Position numbers and translations under genes: made by a program. From the NCBI GenBank assembly GCA_020072765.1, contig JAIQGD010000046.1:1-51126 (forward strand): DNA of 51,126 bases, given 5' to 3'. The DNA is from Terriglobia bacterium. Lineage in GTDB: Bacteria; Acidobacteriota; Terriglobia; Acidiferrales; UBA7541. Position 1 is the stretch's first letter; each line of letters opens with the position of its first letter. Positions 36,336 through 44,471 of this stretch are shown in pieces. Below the pieces are notes generated by a model. That model was not told the DNA's origin. It ran no database searches and saw only the letters and a list, made by a program, of their open reading frames with translations.

Positions 36336-37597
36336 CCGCTCCCGCCAACCAACTGAGGGCGACGCCACCGGCAGGACACGCGCTGAACGTCGAAAAGATT
36401 CGCGCCGAATTCCCGATTCTCCACCAACAGGTTCACGGCAAGCCGCTGGTCTATCTGGACAACGCCGCAACCTCCCAGAAGCCGCGCGACGTGATCGACG
36501 CCATCTCCCGCTATTACGAGCGCGACAACGCCAATATCCATCGCGGCGTTCACGCCCTCTCCGAACGCGCCACGGAAGCCTACGAGGCGGCGCGCTGCGC
36601 CGCGCAAAACTTTCTCGGCGCGGCCCTGCCCAGCGAAATTATTTTCGTCCGCGGCACCACCGAGGCCATCAATCTGGTGGCCCAGACGTTCGGGCGCACC
36701 CGCGTGGGAGCCGGCGATGAAGTGATCGTCACCACGATGGAGCATCATTCGAATATCGTGCCGTGGCAGATGTTGTGCGGCGAAAAGGGCGCGAAACTCC
36801 GGGTCGCCCCAATCAGCGATCGCGGCGAACTCGATCTCGAGGAATTCCAGAAGTTGCTCGGACCCAAGACCCGCCTCGTGGCCCTCACGCACGTTTCCAA
36901 TGCACTCGGCACGATCAATCCGATCCGGGAGATCGTCCGCATGGCGCATGACCGCAACGTGCCGGTCCTGGTGGATGGCGCGCAGGCCGTGCCCCATCTC
37001 AAAGTGGACGTCCGGGATCTCGGCTGCGACTTCTACGCCTTCTCGGGTCACAAGGTCTATGGGCCCACGGGAATCGGCGTGCTCTACGGCAAATCCGATC
37101 TGCTCGCAGCCATGCCTCCCTATCAGGGAGGCGGCGACATGATCAGCTCCGTCACGTTCGAGAAGACCACCTACAACAAGGTGCCGTTCAAGTTCGAGGC
37201 GGGCACGCCGGACGTTGCCGGCGCCATCGGACTGGGGGCGGCCTTCGCGTACGTCAACGGTCTCGGCATTGAAAAGATCGGGGCGCACGAGCACGCCCTG
37301 CTGGCCCACGCCACCGAAGCAGTGTCGGCGATTCCCGGCGTGCGGCTGATCGGCACGGCCCCGCAGAAGGCCGGCGTGCTCTCCTTCCTGATTGACGACA
37401 TCCATCCGCACGACATCGGGACGATTCTCGACCAGGAAGGGATCGCCATCCGCACCGGCCATCACTGCTCCGAACCGGTGATGCACCGCTTCGGCATTCC
37501 CGCCACGGCGCGAGCGTCGTTCGCCCTCTACAACACGTTCCAGGAAGTGGATGCGCTGGTTCGCGGAATCGCGAAGGTGCGGGAGGTATTTGCCTGA
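36332..37597 (+). CDS. sufS: cysteine desulfurase SufS
   Basis: The 421-residue PLP enzyme releases sulfur from cysteine for cluster assembly. The PLP lysine lies in Phe-Ser-Gly-His-Lys-Val-Tyr-Gly-Pro and the persulfide cysteine in Arg-Thr-Gly-His-His-Cys-Ser-Glu-Pro. The short loop around that cysteine is typical of group II desulfurases, which need a partner such as SufU. The chosen ATG overlaps the sufD stop; the frame is open upstream without a site. Its stop overlaps the sufU start. Confidence 0.96.
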   Translation: MTAPANQLRATPPAGHALNVEKIRAEFPILHQQVHGKPLVYLDNAATSQKPRDVIDAISRYYERDNANIHRGVHALSERATEAYEAARCAAQNFLGAALPSEIIFVRGTTEAINLVAQTFGRTRVGAGDEVIVTTMEHHSNIVPWQMLCGEKGAKLRVAPISDRGELDLEEFQKLLGPKTRLVALTHVSNALGTINPIREIVRMAHDRNVPVLVDGAQAVPHLKVDVRDLGCDFYAFSGHKVYGPTGIGVLYGKSDLLAAMPPYQGGGDMISSVTFEKTTYNKVPFKFEAGTPDVAGAIGLGAAFAYVNGLGIEKIGAHEHALLAHATEAVSAIPGVRLIGTAPQKAGVLSFLIDDIHPHDIGTILDQEGIAIRTGHHCSEPVMHRFGIPATARASFALYNTFQEVDALVRGIAKVREVFA

Positions 37598-38049
37598 TGG
37601 CCGACCTCCGCGAACTGTATCAGGAAGTGATTTTGGAGCACAGCAAGGCGCCGCGAAACTTTCGCGCGCTGCCGGCCGCCAATCACAAGGCCGAGGGTTA
37701 CAACCCGCTGTGCGGCGACCGCTTCACCGTTTACGTCGCCACGGAAGGCGACGCGATTCGCGACGTGAGTTTCGAGGGCGCGGGTTGCGCCATCTCGAAG
37801 GCGTCCGCGTCCATGATGACGCAGGTCGTAAAGGGCAAGACGCGCGCGGAAGCCGAACAGCTGTTCGAGCGCTTCCACAATCTCGTCACCGGACAGCCCG
37901 CCCCCGGCGGAGACGCGCCCGCACTGGGGAAGCTGGAAGTGTTTTCTGGCGTTTCGGAATTTCCCTTGCGCGTCAAATGCGCCACGCTGGCGTGGCACAC
38001 GCTGCGCGCGGCGCTCGAGGGAAAACAGGAGGCCGTCTCGACCGAGTGA
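37597..38049 (+). CDS. sufU: sulfur-transfer protein SufU
   Basis: The 150-residue NifU-like protein takes sulfur from SufS. Its three cysteines lie in Asn-Pro-Leu-Cys-Gly-Asp, Gly-Cys-Ala-Ile-Ser and Val-Lys-Cys-Ala-Thr-Leu. Together with the Asp next to the first, they form the zinc site known from SufU. The SufU-specific insert of about 18 residues before the last cysteine is present (Gly-Gly-Asp-Ala-Pro-Ala region). The ATG overlaps the sufS stop by one base. Confidence 0.94.
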   Translation: MADLRELYQEVILEHSKAPRNFRALPAANHKAEGYNPLCGDRFTVYVATEGDAIRDVSFEGAGCAISKASASMMTQVVKGKTRAEAEQLFERFHNLVTGQPAPGGDAPALGKLEVFSGVSEFPLRVKCATLAWHTLRAALEGKQEAVSTE

Positions 38050-38096
38050 CGCGCGGCGCGCCAAACCGCCAGCACACGAGAACGGAGACATGACCC

Positions 38097-38639
38097 ATGC
38101 TCGCCAATGAAGCCATTACGTTGACCCGGGATTGCAGCGTGATCGAGGTTCCCGGTGGCGTCCGCCGCATTGTTCCCGCGGGCACGGGCGTGAGAATCAT
38201 CCAATCCCTCGGCGGCAGCTACACCGTGTGGTGCCAGGGCGCCATGGTGCGCATTGACGCCAAGGATGCCGATGTCCTGGGCCTGAAGCCTCCGCCGGAG
38301 CCGGAACTGCCGGCCAACGGCGACTTCAGTGAGAAAATGGTGTGGGACCAGTTGAAGCAGGTCTACGACCCAGAAATTCCCGTCAACGTCGCCGACCTCG
38401 GCCTGATTTACTCCTGCGTGGCCGAACCGCTCGCCGGAGGCGGCCGCCGCATTGACGTCAAGATGGCGATGACCGCACCGGGCTGTGGCATGGCCGACGT
38501 GCTGAAGGCGGACGTCGAGGGCAAGCTCGCGCGCCTGCCCACCGTGAAGGAAGTGCACGTTGAAGTAGTGTTCGAACCGCCGTGGGATCCGAGCCGCATG
38601 TCGCAAGCGGCCCGGCTCCAACTCGGGTTCGATTTGTAA
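38097..38639 (+). CDS. sufT: Fe-S assembly factor SufT
   Basis: The 180-residue protein carries an N-terminal beta-rich part specific to SufT and a C-terminal MIP18/DUF59 domain (about 80-180) with Asp-Pro-Glu-Ile-Pro-Val-Asn and Thr-Ala-Pro-Gly-Cys-Gly-Met (conserved Cys). SufT helps deliver clusters to target proteins. It ends the suf operon and converges on a methyltransferase gene after 39 bases. Confidence 0.92.
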   Translation: MLANEAITLTRDCSVIEVPGGVRRIVPAGTGVRIIQSLGGSYTVWCQGAMVRIDAKDADVLGLKPPPEPELPANGDFSEKMVWDQLKQVYDPEIPVNVADLGLIYSCVAEPLAGGGRRIDVKMAMTAPGCGMADVLKADVEGKLARLPTVKEVHVEVVFEPPWDPSRMSQAARLQLGFDL

Positions 38640-38678
38640 ATCGCAGCCAGTACACTACGCGGCAACGGAGCGGCGGCA

Positions 38679-39461
38679 TCACTCGCGCTCTGCGATGATT
38701 TGCCTCGCTGCGTTGAGGACCGTTCCTCCGTCTTCCACGCCCTTCGCGATTCGCTCTAGCGACGCATCGAGAGAATCCAGTTCGCCGCGATCCAGGACAC
38801 GCCGGGCGTACTCGTCGTCGCGCCACGTGCGCAGATTCACCAGGTGCAGCTCGGCCATCCGGCGCGCCGGCTTCTCCAGAACCCGCCGTTCGCTCTCCAC
38901 CAGCCGCCACCCGCTGCCCGCAAAACACGCTTCCAGCACCCTTCCGACGTATAACATCTGGCCGTAATGGCTCTGTAGCTGGCGGACGAGTTCGTAGTAG
39001 CGGCGCAGGGCAGGATGCTCGGACTGGAGCGATTCGGTCTCGTGCACGAACAGCCGCGCGCCCTGTTCCGCCGCGCTCGCCCACACCCCCAACACGCGGC
39101 CCGGCGAACTCACGTGCGTCAGCAGGAACCGGCACAGCATCGCATCCGCCGCCGGCACGGGAAACGGCGCGCGGACGATATCGTGAAGCTGAAATTCCAA
39201 GCCTGCGCCGTGGTTCTGCCGCGCTTCGGCAATGTAGCGTTCCGACGCGTCCAGCCCGACCGTGCGGTCCGGCTTCAGCGTCTGTTGCAACAGCCGCGTG
39301 GACCAGCCGGGACCGCAGCCGAGGTCCAGGGCCAATCGTGACGCGCGCGCGCCGCCACGCAGGAGCAAATCGCGCGTCTCGGGCTCGTACAATTCGGCGA
39401 GCCACCGCAACCGCGCGCTGGCGCAGTCGCTGTCTCCAAATGTGTAGTTCTCTTTCGTCAT
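38679..39461 (-). CDS. class I SAM-dependent methyltransferase
   Basis: The protein of about 260 residues has motif I Ala-Leu-Asp-Leu-Gly-Cys-Gly-Pro-Gly-Trp (about 45-54), the acidic residue in Val-Gly-Leu-Asp-Ala-Ser at the end of strand 2, and motif IV near Asp-Ala-Met-Leu-Cys-Arg. It looks like a small-molecule methyltransferase of the UbiE/Methyltransf_25 group. The substrate is unknown. The ATG at 39461 is preferred from the domain start; ATG 39485 is possible and neither has a clear ribosome-binding site. Confidence 0.85.
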   Translation of the reverse strand: MTKENYTFGDSDCASARLRWLAELYEPETRDLLLRGGARASRLALDLGCGPGWSTRLLQQTLKPDRTVGLDASERYIAEARQNHGAGLEFQLHDIVRAPFPVPAADAMLCRFLLTHVSSPGRVLGVWASAAEQGARLFVHETESLQSEHPALRRYYELVRQLQSHYGQMLYVGRVLEACFAGSGWRLVESERRVLEKPARRMAELHLVNLRTWRDDEYARRVLDRGELDSLDASLERIAKGVEDGGTVLNAARQIIAERE

Positions 39462-39576
39462 TTCACGCAATGGCCCGCGAGGCATCGCGAAATCTGTGGA
39501 TGGTGCGTTCCGCAAGGAGGATGGTTCGAAGCGAATGCCGGTCCCGACGGGGCTTATGCGGCGAAATCACGCGCGG

Positions 39577-39835
39577 TCAGTTGACTCCGCTCCGGACGGG
39601 TCCCGGACTCGCCACACGGATGCTCTCGGCCGGCGTACCATTGCCCGAACGGCGCGCCACGATTGTCCGCGATCCGCTCCAGACCAGCTGCAGGCCGGCA
39701 AAGATCGCGATGGCGGCAATGACGAACTTCAGTTTCCGCGCCGGTACGCGGCGGGCTAGCAGACAACCCGCGATCACACCGGGCACGCCGCCTTCGAGCA
39801 GCCGGACCCACACTGCGCTGTAGCATACAGGTCTG
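39577..39835 (-). pseudogene. C-terminal remnant of a TauE/SafE permease
   Basis: The frame gives about 80 residues matching only the C-terminal end of TauE/SafE permeases, with Leu-Leu-Glu-Gly-Gly-Val-Pro-Gly-Val-Ile-Ala-Gly and the last membrane helix. It begins right after the stop of the complete TauE/SafE gene at 39836. Together with the N-terminal remnant at 40706-40815 it is read as the two ends of one gene disrupted by the complete gene between them. Confidence 0.75.
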
Positions 39836-40699
39836 CTAACCCCGTTCAGCATCCTGTGCAACCGTTTCCGAAAGGGGAATAGCGGCGGTTTTCACAGCAG
39901 GCTTGGTGAAAAAACCGTAGAGCAGCCAAGCATCAATGAGCACAACGGCCGCGAGAAAGAGAAACGCCTTAGGACCTTCGACAATCTTGACGTCGCGAAG
40001 CGCCGCCGAAATGCCAAAAGCTACGACCCATGCATCGAAACTCATGCACAACCGCCGAAAGGTTTCTGCCGGCATGCGCCGAATGAGTTGAGCTCCGATT
40101 GGAACGCCGATCAGTACACTCGGCAGGATGTGCGGGATCAATTTCACGGAAGTCATCGTGAAAAGGCCTGCATTCAGGTAAGCGATGGCCGTGAAGGTCG
40201 ACTCGGCGAGGCGGATAACCCCCAGCGCCGCGCGGAACTCGCGTTTGGCTAATCCCTGATTGTTGAGCAGCACGGCCAGAGGTGGACCAGAGACCGTGGT
40301 CACCGAGTACAACACGCCAAGGCCCGCTCCGAATGGAAGCCCGATGGAACGCTCTGAGCGGATCGGACGGCGATAGCCGGCGGCCTGAGTCAGAATTACC
40401 GGCAGCAAGACGAAATATGTCCACAGTTTTAGCCAGGGCTGACTCACTCGGGAAACGATCAAGGTTCCAACAATCACGCCAGGAATCAAACCCACAACTA
40501 TAAGCGACACCCTCCGCCAGACGGACGCCACAGCGTCGCGATTGACGAACAATGCGTACGCATTGAGCACGACTTCGATCGGGACTAATGCCGGATTAAG
40601 AACGCGATTGGACAAAAAGAGCAAGGCAAGCGGAACGGTGATCGAAGAAAAGCCATAGCCGAGACCGCCGTTCACGACAGCCGCAAACAGCGTGATCAC
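39836..40699 (-). CDS. TauE/SafE-family membrane permease
   Basis: The 287-residue protein has about eight hydrophobic helices in two repeats and the TauE/SafE family look (Gly-Tyr-Gly-Phe-Ser-Ser-Ile-Thr-Val-Pro near the start, and Ser-Gly-Pro-Pro-Leu at the start of the second half). Members export sulfite or sulfonates or carry sulfur compounds. The start is GTG at 40699; a stop codon lies three codons upstream, so the start region is tightly bounded. It is nested between two pieces of another gene of the same family and is divergent in sequence from them. Being next to cysH, it may export sulfite or import sulfate. Confidence 0.85.
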   Translation of the reverse strand: MITLFAAVVNGGLGYGFSSITVPLALLFLSNRVLNPALVPIEVVLNAYALFVNRDAVASVWRRVSLIVVGLIPGVIVGTLIVSRVSQPWLKLWTYFVLLPVILTQAAGYRRPIRSERSIGLPFGAGLGVLYSVTTVSGPPLAVLLNNQGLAKREFRAALGVIRLAESTFTAIAYLNAGLFTMTSVKLIPHILPSVLIGVPIGAQLIRRMPAETFRRLCMSFDAWVVAFGISAALRDVKIVEGPKAFLFLAAVVLIDAWLLYGFFTKPAVKTAAIPLSETVAQDAERG

Positions 40700-40705
40700 A
40701 ATCAG

Positions 40706-40815
40706 CTACCGGTGAACCCACGATCAGGACGAGCGCCGGCACCGTTAAGCTGCCCCCCGCCGATGCCGGTCAGCCCCGCCGCCAGGGCGATCAAGAATCC
40801 GATGAGAACATTCAT
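40706..40815 (-). pseudogene. N-terminal remnant of a TauE/SafE permease, frameshifted
   Basis: An ATG at 40815, overlapping the cysH stop by four bases, starts a helix Leu-Ile-Gly-Phe-Leu-Ile-Ala-Leu-Ala and Thr-Gly-Ile-Gly-Gly-Gly. A run of six G (40753-40758, C on the plus strand) then shifts the frame. With one G fewer it reads Gly-Gly-Gly-Ser-Leu-Thr-Val-Pro-Ala-Leu, the family motif. It ends where the complete permease gene begins. The coupling to cysH shows that the original gene was the last gene of cysDNH. Confidence 0.75.
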
Positions 40816-41510
40816 TGCTCTGCCCGTTTCGAAAAGGTGTGAATCCCGCACTCCAGTTTGTTCCCGCCCCACCGTCCCGATCGGGGGTCCGCACCCGCGG
40901 CGGGGATGGCCGTGCAAGGCTCGCAGCCGATGCTGCGGTAGCCGGCATCATAGAGCGGCAGGGAATCGATTTTGTGGCTGGCGGTGTACTCCCAAAGCTG
41001 TCCCCATGTCCACGCGGCCAGAGGACTCACCTTCAGCAGCACTTTCCCGCTGGGCAGCACGTGGTGCTCGACCACCTTCAGATTTTTTCGCGTGGGCGAT
41101 TGTTCGCGGCGCAGCCCCGTGAACCACACCTCGAATTTTTCCAGCGCGCCGAAGAGTGGTTCCACCTTCCGCAACTGGCAGCAGCGTCCGGGATCGGTGC
41201 GGTGGAGAACGCCGAATTGCACCTCCTGCTCGGCCACGGTCTGCTTTGCCGCGAGGTTCTGCACATTCAAATTCCAGGCCTGGGCCATGCGGTCGCGGTA
41301 GGCGTACGTCTCGGCGAAGTGATATCCGGTGTCGAGGAAGAGCACGGGAATCTTCGGCTGGCGCTGCCGCAACAGGTCCAGCACGATCATGTCCTCCGCC
41401 TGGAAGCTGCACGTGATGCACGCAGCGCCCTGGCTTTCCGCGAGCACGCGGTCGACCACGCCCTCTGCGGCAAGCGATTCAAATTCTTCGGCAAGCGCCG
41501 GCTGGCTCAT
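40812..41510 (-). CDS. cysH: assimilatory APS reductase ([4Fe-4S] CysH)
   Basis: The 232-residue protein reduces adenylyl sulfate to sulfite. Two cysteine pairs that ligate a [4Fe-4S] cluster are present: Cys-Cys-Gln-Leu-Arg-Lys (about 120-125) and Cys-Glu-Pro-Cys (about 204-207). The C-terminal Glu-Cys-Gly-Ile-His gives the catalytic cysteine. PAPS-specific enzymes lack the cluster cysteines, so APS is the expected substrate. The ATG at 41510 has AAGGGA upstream and overlaps the cysN stop by four bases. The frame is open upstream without a site. Confidence 0.93.
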   Translation of the reverse strand: MSQPALAEEFESLAAEGVVDRVLAESQGAACITCSFQAEDMIVLDLLRQRQPKIPVLFLDTGYHFAETYAYRDRMAQAWNLNVQNLAAKQTVAEQEVQFGVLHRTDPGRCCQLRKVEPLFGALEKFEVWFTGLRREQSPTRKNLKVVEHHVLPSGKVLLKVSPLAAWTWGQLWEYTASHKIDSLPLYDAGYRSIGCEPCTAIPAAGADPRSGRWGGNKLECGIHTFSKRAEQ

Positions 41511-43240
41511 GGTGTTCCCTTCTGCGCGTCCGTATGCTTGTCGCGCCATTTGCGCAAGACGCCGACGATGCGGTTCACGGCTTCTTCATCGGTGTCGTCC
41601 TGGATGCGCACGGCAAAAAATGATTCCGGACCCAAGATCGCGCGCACCACCTGCTTTTGGTTGGTGCCGTCGTCGGCCGGGCAAAAAACCGTGACCAGCC
41701 CGGACAGACAGAAGGCCTTGGCGACCGTGACCAGCTCGTGCGCCAGAAAATCGTTGGGCCCGGCCAGTTGCACGTGCCAGCCTTCGTCAAACAGCCTCCG
41801 CTCGACCAGTTCGGCCACGTGCGGCCGGCCCATCACCCAAATGGCCGCCGAGGGATGCCCGAACCGCAGCAGCCGTTCCTCCTTGGCAATGCGCGGCTGG
41901 CCGGCCTGCCCGGAGGACGTCCGCGCCATGTGGCTGTGCACAATCGCGCGCTCGATGATCCCGGCGCCGACCGTGGCATTGGTGTGCGGGTCGATGACGA
42001 TGAAGCTTCCCGTCGTGCGGTTCGCGCGGTACGGATCGAAGAACAGCGGGAGCGTTGTCTTCACGTCCACCGCGGCGATGTCGTTCATCTCCAGCCGCGT
42101 CGCCAGGGCGTGCTCCAGCGTGTTGATGTCCACCCGATAGCGAATCTGGCTCACGCGGCCGCGCACGGTCCGCGTGGTGTGTTTCAGCAGATAAATTTTG
42201 TGCGGGTCCAGCGGCTCCGGATGCATCCACACCAGCGTGGCTTGAAATTCCGTGCCGGTGGATGGCGGCTGTTCCTCGCCCGCCAGCATGTCGCCACGGC
42301 TGAGGTCGATTTCGTCTTCGAGCGTGACGGTAATCGAGTTCCCCGGGCCGGCCCTCTCCAGTTCGTCTTCGAACGTGACGATCGACTGCACCTTCGTCTT
42401 GACGCCCGAAGGCAGCGCCACCACGCTCATCCCCGGACGGAGTTCGCCCGAGGCCACCCGGCCCGCAAATCCGCGGAAGCTCGCGTCGGGCCGCACCACG
42501 TACTGCACCGGAAAGCGCAGCGGGCTGGATATTGCGCCATCGCCCACCGGCACGCTCTCGAGAAACTCCAGCAGCGCCGGACCCTCGAACCATGGCATGC
42601 GCTTGCTGCGCCGCACCACGTTGTCGCCTTCCAGCGCGCTCACCGGCACGGCGTAGACCTCGCCGATGCCCAGATGATTCGCGAAGGCGCGAAATTCCGC
42701 CGTGATGCGCTCGAACACTTCCTGCGAGAAGCCCACTAGGTCCATCTTGTTGACCGCGGCCACGATGTGCTCGACCCCCAGCAGATGGGCGATGTAGGCA
42801 TGCCGGCGCGATTGCCGCAGCACTCCCTTGGTGGCATCGATCAGCACCACGGCGGCATCCGCCGTCGAAGCGCCCGTCGCCATGTTCCGGGTGTACTGCT
42901 CGTGCCCCGGCGTGTCGGCGATGATGAACTTCCGGCGGGGGCTCGAAAAATAGCGGTAGGCCACGTCAATCGTAATGCCCTGCTCGCGCTCGGCGCGCAG
43001 CCCGTCCGTCAGCAGGGAGAAATCGATGGGGCCGCTCGACCGGTTGACCTTGCTCTTGCGCACCGAGGCGAGTTGGTCCTCAAAGATTGCCTGACTGTCG
43101 TAGAGAAGCCGGCCGATCAGCGTCGACTTGCCGTCATCGACGCTTCCGGCGGTGCTGAATCGCAACAGGCCCGCCGCGGGCGTGAGCAATCCCGCGCTGT
43201 CCAACGATGCGCCGGCCGTTTTGGGTTCTGCGCTCGGCAT
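41507..43240 (-). CDS. cysN: sulfate adenylyltransferase GTPase subunit with degenerate APS-kinase tail
   Basis: The 577-residue protein has a CysN GTPase part (about 25-430): Gly-Ser-Val-Asp-Asp-Gly-Lys-Ser-Thr, Asp-Thr-Pro-Gly-His-Glu and Asn-Lys-Met-Asp. It drives sulfate adenylation with CysD. The last part (about 450-570) aligns with APS kinase (CysC) as found in CysNC/NodQ fusions, but where CysC has its P-loop it reads Gly-Arg-Pro-His-Val-Ala-Glu-Leu. The Lys and Ser/Thr needed for ATP are lost and the C-terminal kinase segment is shortened. The kinase is therefore probably dead. The start overlaps the cysD stop by one base. Confidence 0.93.
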   Translation of the reverse strand: MPSAEPKTAGASLDSAGLLTPAAGLLRFSTAGSVDDGKSTLIGRLLYDSQAIFEDQLASVRKSKVNRSSGPIDFSLLTDGLRAEREQGITIDVAYRYFSSPRRKFIIADTPGHEQYTRNMATGASTADAAVVLIDATKGVLRQSRRHAYIAHLLGVEHIVAAVNKMDLVGFSQEVFERITAEFRAFANHLGIGEVYAVPVSALEGDNVVRRSKRMPWFEGPALLEFLESVPVGDGAISSPLRFPVQYVVRPDASFRGFAGRVASGELRPGMSVVALPSGVKTKVQSIVTFEDELERAGPGNSITVTLEDEIDLSRGDMLAGEEQPPSTGTEFQATLVWMHPEPLDPHKIYLLKHTTRTVRGRVSQIRYRVDINTLEHALATRLEMNDIAAVDVKTTLPLFFDPYRANRTTGSFIVIDPHTNATVGAGIIERAIVHSHMARTSSGQAGQPRIAKEERLLRFGHPSAAIWVMGRPHVAELVERRLFDEGWHVQLAGPNDFLAHELVTVAKAFCLSGLVTVFCPADDGTNQKQVVRAILGPESFFAVRIQDDTDEEAVNRIVGVLRKWRDKHTDAQKGTP

Positions 43241-44184
43241 TAGAAGTACCCCTCGCGTTTTTTCATTTCCATCGAGCCTTCTTCGTCATGATCGATGGCA
43301 CGATTCTCCCGCTCCGAGCGCCGGAACGACACCATCTCCTCGATAATCTTCGGTACCGTGTCCGCTTCCGAACGGATCGCGCCCGTGCACGGAACGCAGC
43401 CCAGCGACCTCATCCGGCACTTCACGCTCTGCGCCTTCTCCCCGGGAAGAAGCTGCACGCCCGTTTGCAGCAGCAGCAGTGAATTGCCCCGGACCACGGC
43501 TTCGCGCTCTTTCGCGAAATAGAGTGGCACAATCGGAATCTTCTCCGCGTGGATGTACAGCCACACATCCATCTCCGTCCAGTTCGAGAGCGGAAACACG
43601 CGGATGCTTTCCCCCTTGTGGTGCCGCCCGTTGTACAGGCCCCAGAGCTCCGGACGCTGGTTCTTCGGATCCCATTGCCCGAGTGAATCGCGGAAGGAAT
43701 AGACGCGCTCCTTGGCGCGGGATTTTTCCTCGTCGCGGCGCGCGCCCCCAAACGCCGCGTCAAACCCGCCATGCGCCAGCGCGTCCAGCAGCGCCCGCGT
43801 CTTCAGCAGCCCGCAGCATTTCTGCGTGCCCAGCGCATAGGGGTTCGCGCCCTCGTCGAGGGCCTTCTGGTTCTTATGCACGATCAGTTCGGCGCCCACG
43901 TGCTGCGCGTACCAATCGCGAAACTCGATCATTTCCGGAAACTTGTAGCTGGTATCCACATGCAGCAGGGGGAATGGAATCTTCCCGGGGAAAAACGCCT
44001 TCTGCGCCAGGCGCAGCATGACGGAGGAATCCTTGCCGATCGAGTAGAGCATCACCGGGTGGGCAAATTCCGCGGCCGCCTCGCGCAGAATGAACAGGCT
44101 CTCGGCTTCCAGCATCTTCAGGTGATCGAATCGGTCGCTTATTTCCATCGCATGGCCATCCATCTTCAGGTCGCTCACGACCAT
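43240..44184 (-). CDS. cysD: sulfate adenylyltransferase subunit 2
   Basis: The protein of about 314 residues is the ATP sulfurylase catalytic subunit. The PP-loop motif Ser-Ile-Gly-Lys-Asp-Ser-Ser-Val lies near residue 49, and Arg-Arg-Asp-Glu-Glu and the C-terminal [11 protein letters not shown] block fit. It is first in cysD-cysN-cysH. The ATG at 44184 follows the terminator T run directly, and its GGAGG (44200-44196) sits in the 3' arm of the terminator hairpin, 11 bases away. An ATG at 44148 would match the usual family N-terminus and is an alternative. Confidence 0.93.
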   Translation of the reverse strand: MVVSDLKMDGHAMEISDRFDHLKMLEAESLFILREAAAEFAHPVMLYSIGKDSSVMLRLAQKAFFPGKIPFPLLHVDTSYKFPEMIEFRDWYAQHVGAELIVHKNQKALDEGANPYALGTQKCCGLLKTRALLDALAHGGFDAAFGGARRDEEKSRAKERVYSFRDSLGQWDPKNQRPELWGLYNGRHHKGESIRVFPLSNWTEMDVWLYIHAEKIPIVPLYFAKEREAVVRGNSLLLLQTGVQLLPGEKAQSVKCRMRSLGCVPCTGAIRSEADTVPKIIEEMVSFRRSERENRAIDHDEEGSMEMKKREGYF

Positions 44185-44223
44185 AAAAAAACCCGCCTCC
44201 CGGATTCACTCCGAGGGCGGGTT
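44185..44223 (-). terminator. attenuator terminator before cysD
   Basis: The arms AACCCGCC (44223-44216) and GGCGGGTT (44197-44190) pair perfectly. An inner extension closes a small loop around AGTGAAT, and seven T (44191-44185) follow. Its T run touches the cysD start codon. Confidence 0.9.
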
Positions 44224-44265
44224 GAACTCAAGTCCAGTTTAATTGCGAACTTAGCTTAAGAACCC
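44219..44265 (-). promoter_or_regulatory. antiterminator hairpin in the cysD leader
   Basis: GGGUU-CUUAAG (44265-44255) pairs with CUUGAG (44232-44227) and AACCC (44223-44219), with UUC bulged. An inner AGUU/AACU hairpin lies between. AACCC is also the 5' end of the terminator, so only one structure can form. The 5' strand is the last four codons of the leader peptide. Confidence 0.75.
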
Positions 44266-44334
44266 AGGCGCCCCGGAGGCACACATGTGTGTCTTCCTAC
44301 AACAAAGACAACATGCGTTAGGGAGCCAGAGCAT
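44251..44334 (-). CDS. cysteine-rich leader peptide of cysDNH
   Basis: The frame encodes 27 residues: Met-Leu-Trp-Leu-Pro-Asn-Ala, then Cys8-Cys9-Leu10-Cys11-Cys12, and Cys18, ending at TAA 44253-44251. All five cysteine codons are TGT. The ATG lies about five to seven bases after the predicted transcription start, so it is near-leaderless and has no ribosome-binding site. Codons 24-27 form the antiterminator 5' strand. A ribosome that reaches the stop would cover it and let the terminator form; a ribosome stalled for Cys-tRNA would leave it free. This is read as a sensing peptide, not a functional protein. Confidence 0.8.
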   Translation of the reverse strand: MLWLPNACCLCCRKTHMCASGAPGFLS

Positions 44335-44345
44335 AGCGAATACCA

Positions 44346-44374
44346 AACTTACCCTCATTGCCACGCCCTGTCAA
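44346..44374 (-). promoter_or_regulatory. predicted promoter of the cysDNH leader
   Basis: TTGACA (44374-44369), 17-base spacer, TAAGTT (44351-44346). The -35 is a perfect match. Transcription should begin near 44339-44341, just before the leader peptide ATG. Confidence 0.7.
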
Positions 44375-44471
44375 CGCCAAAGTAGCGCAGCGCCAGAACA
44401 TTCCGCTAAGTACGTTCTTTCAGCACTACATACACGCGTCCCACTCCCCGATTCGAGGCCTTGGGGGAGCT

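Noticed and set aside
44185-44340. SAM riboswitch or T-box upstream of cysD
   Set aside because: None of the conserved cores of the SAM classes or the T-box sequence is seen, and the Cys-codon frame explains the switch.
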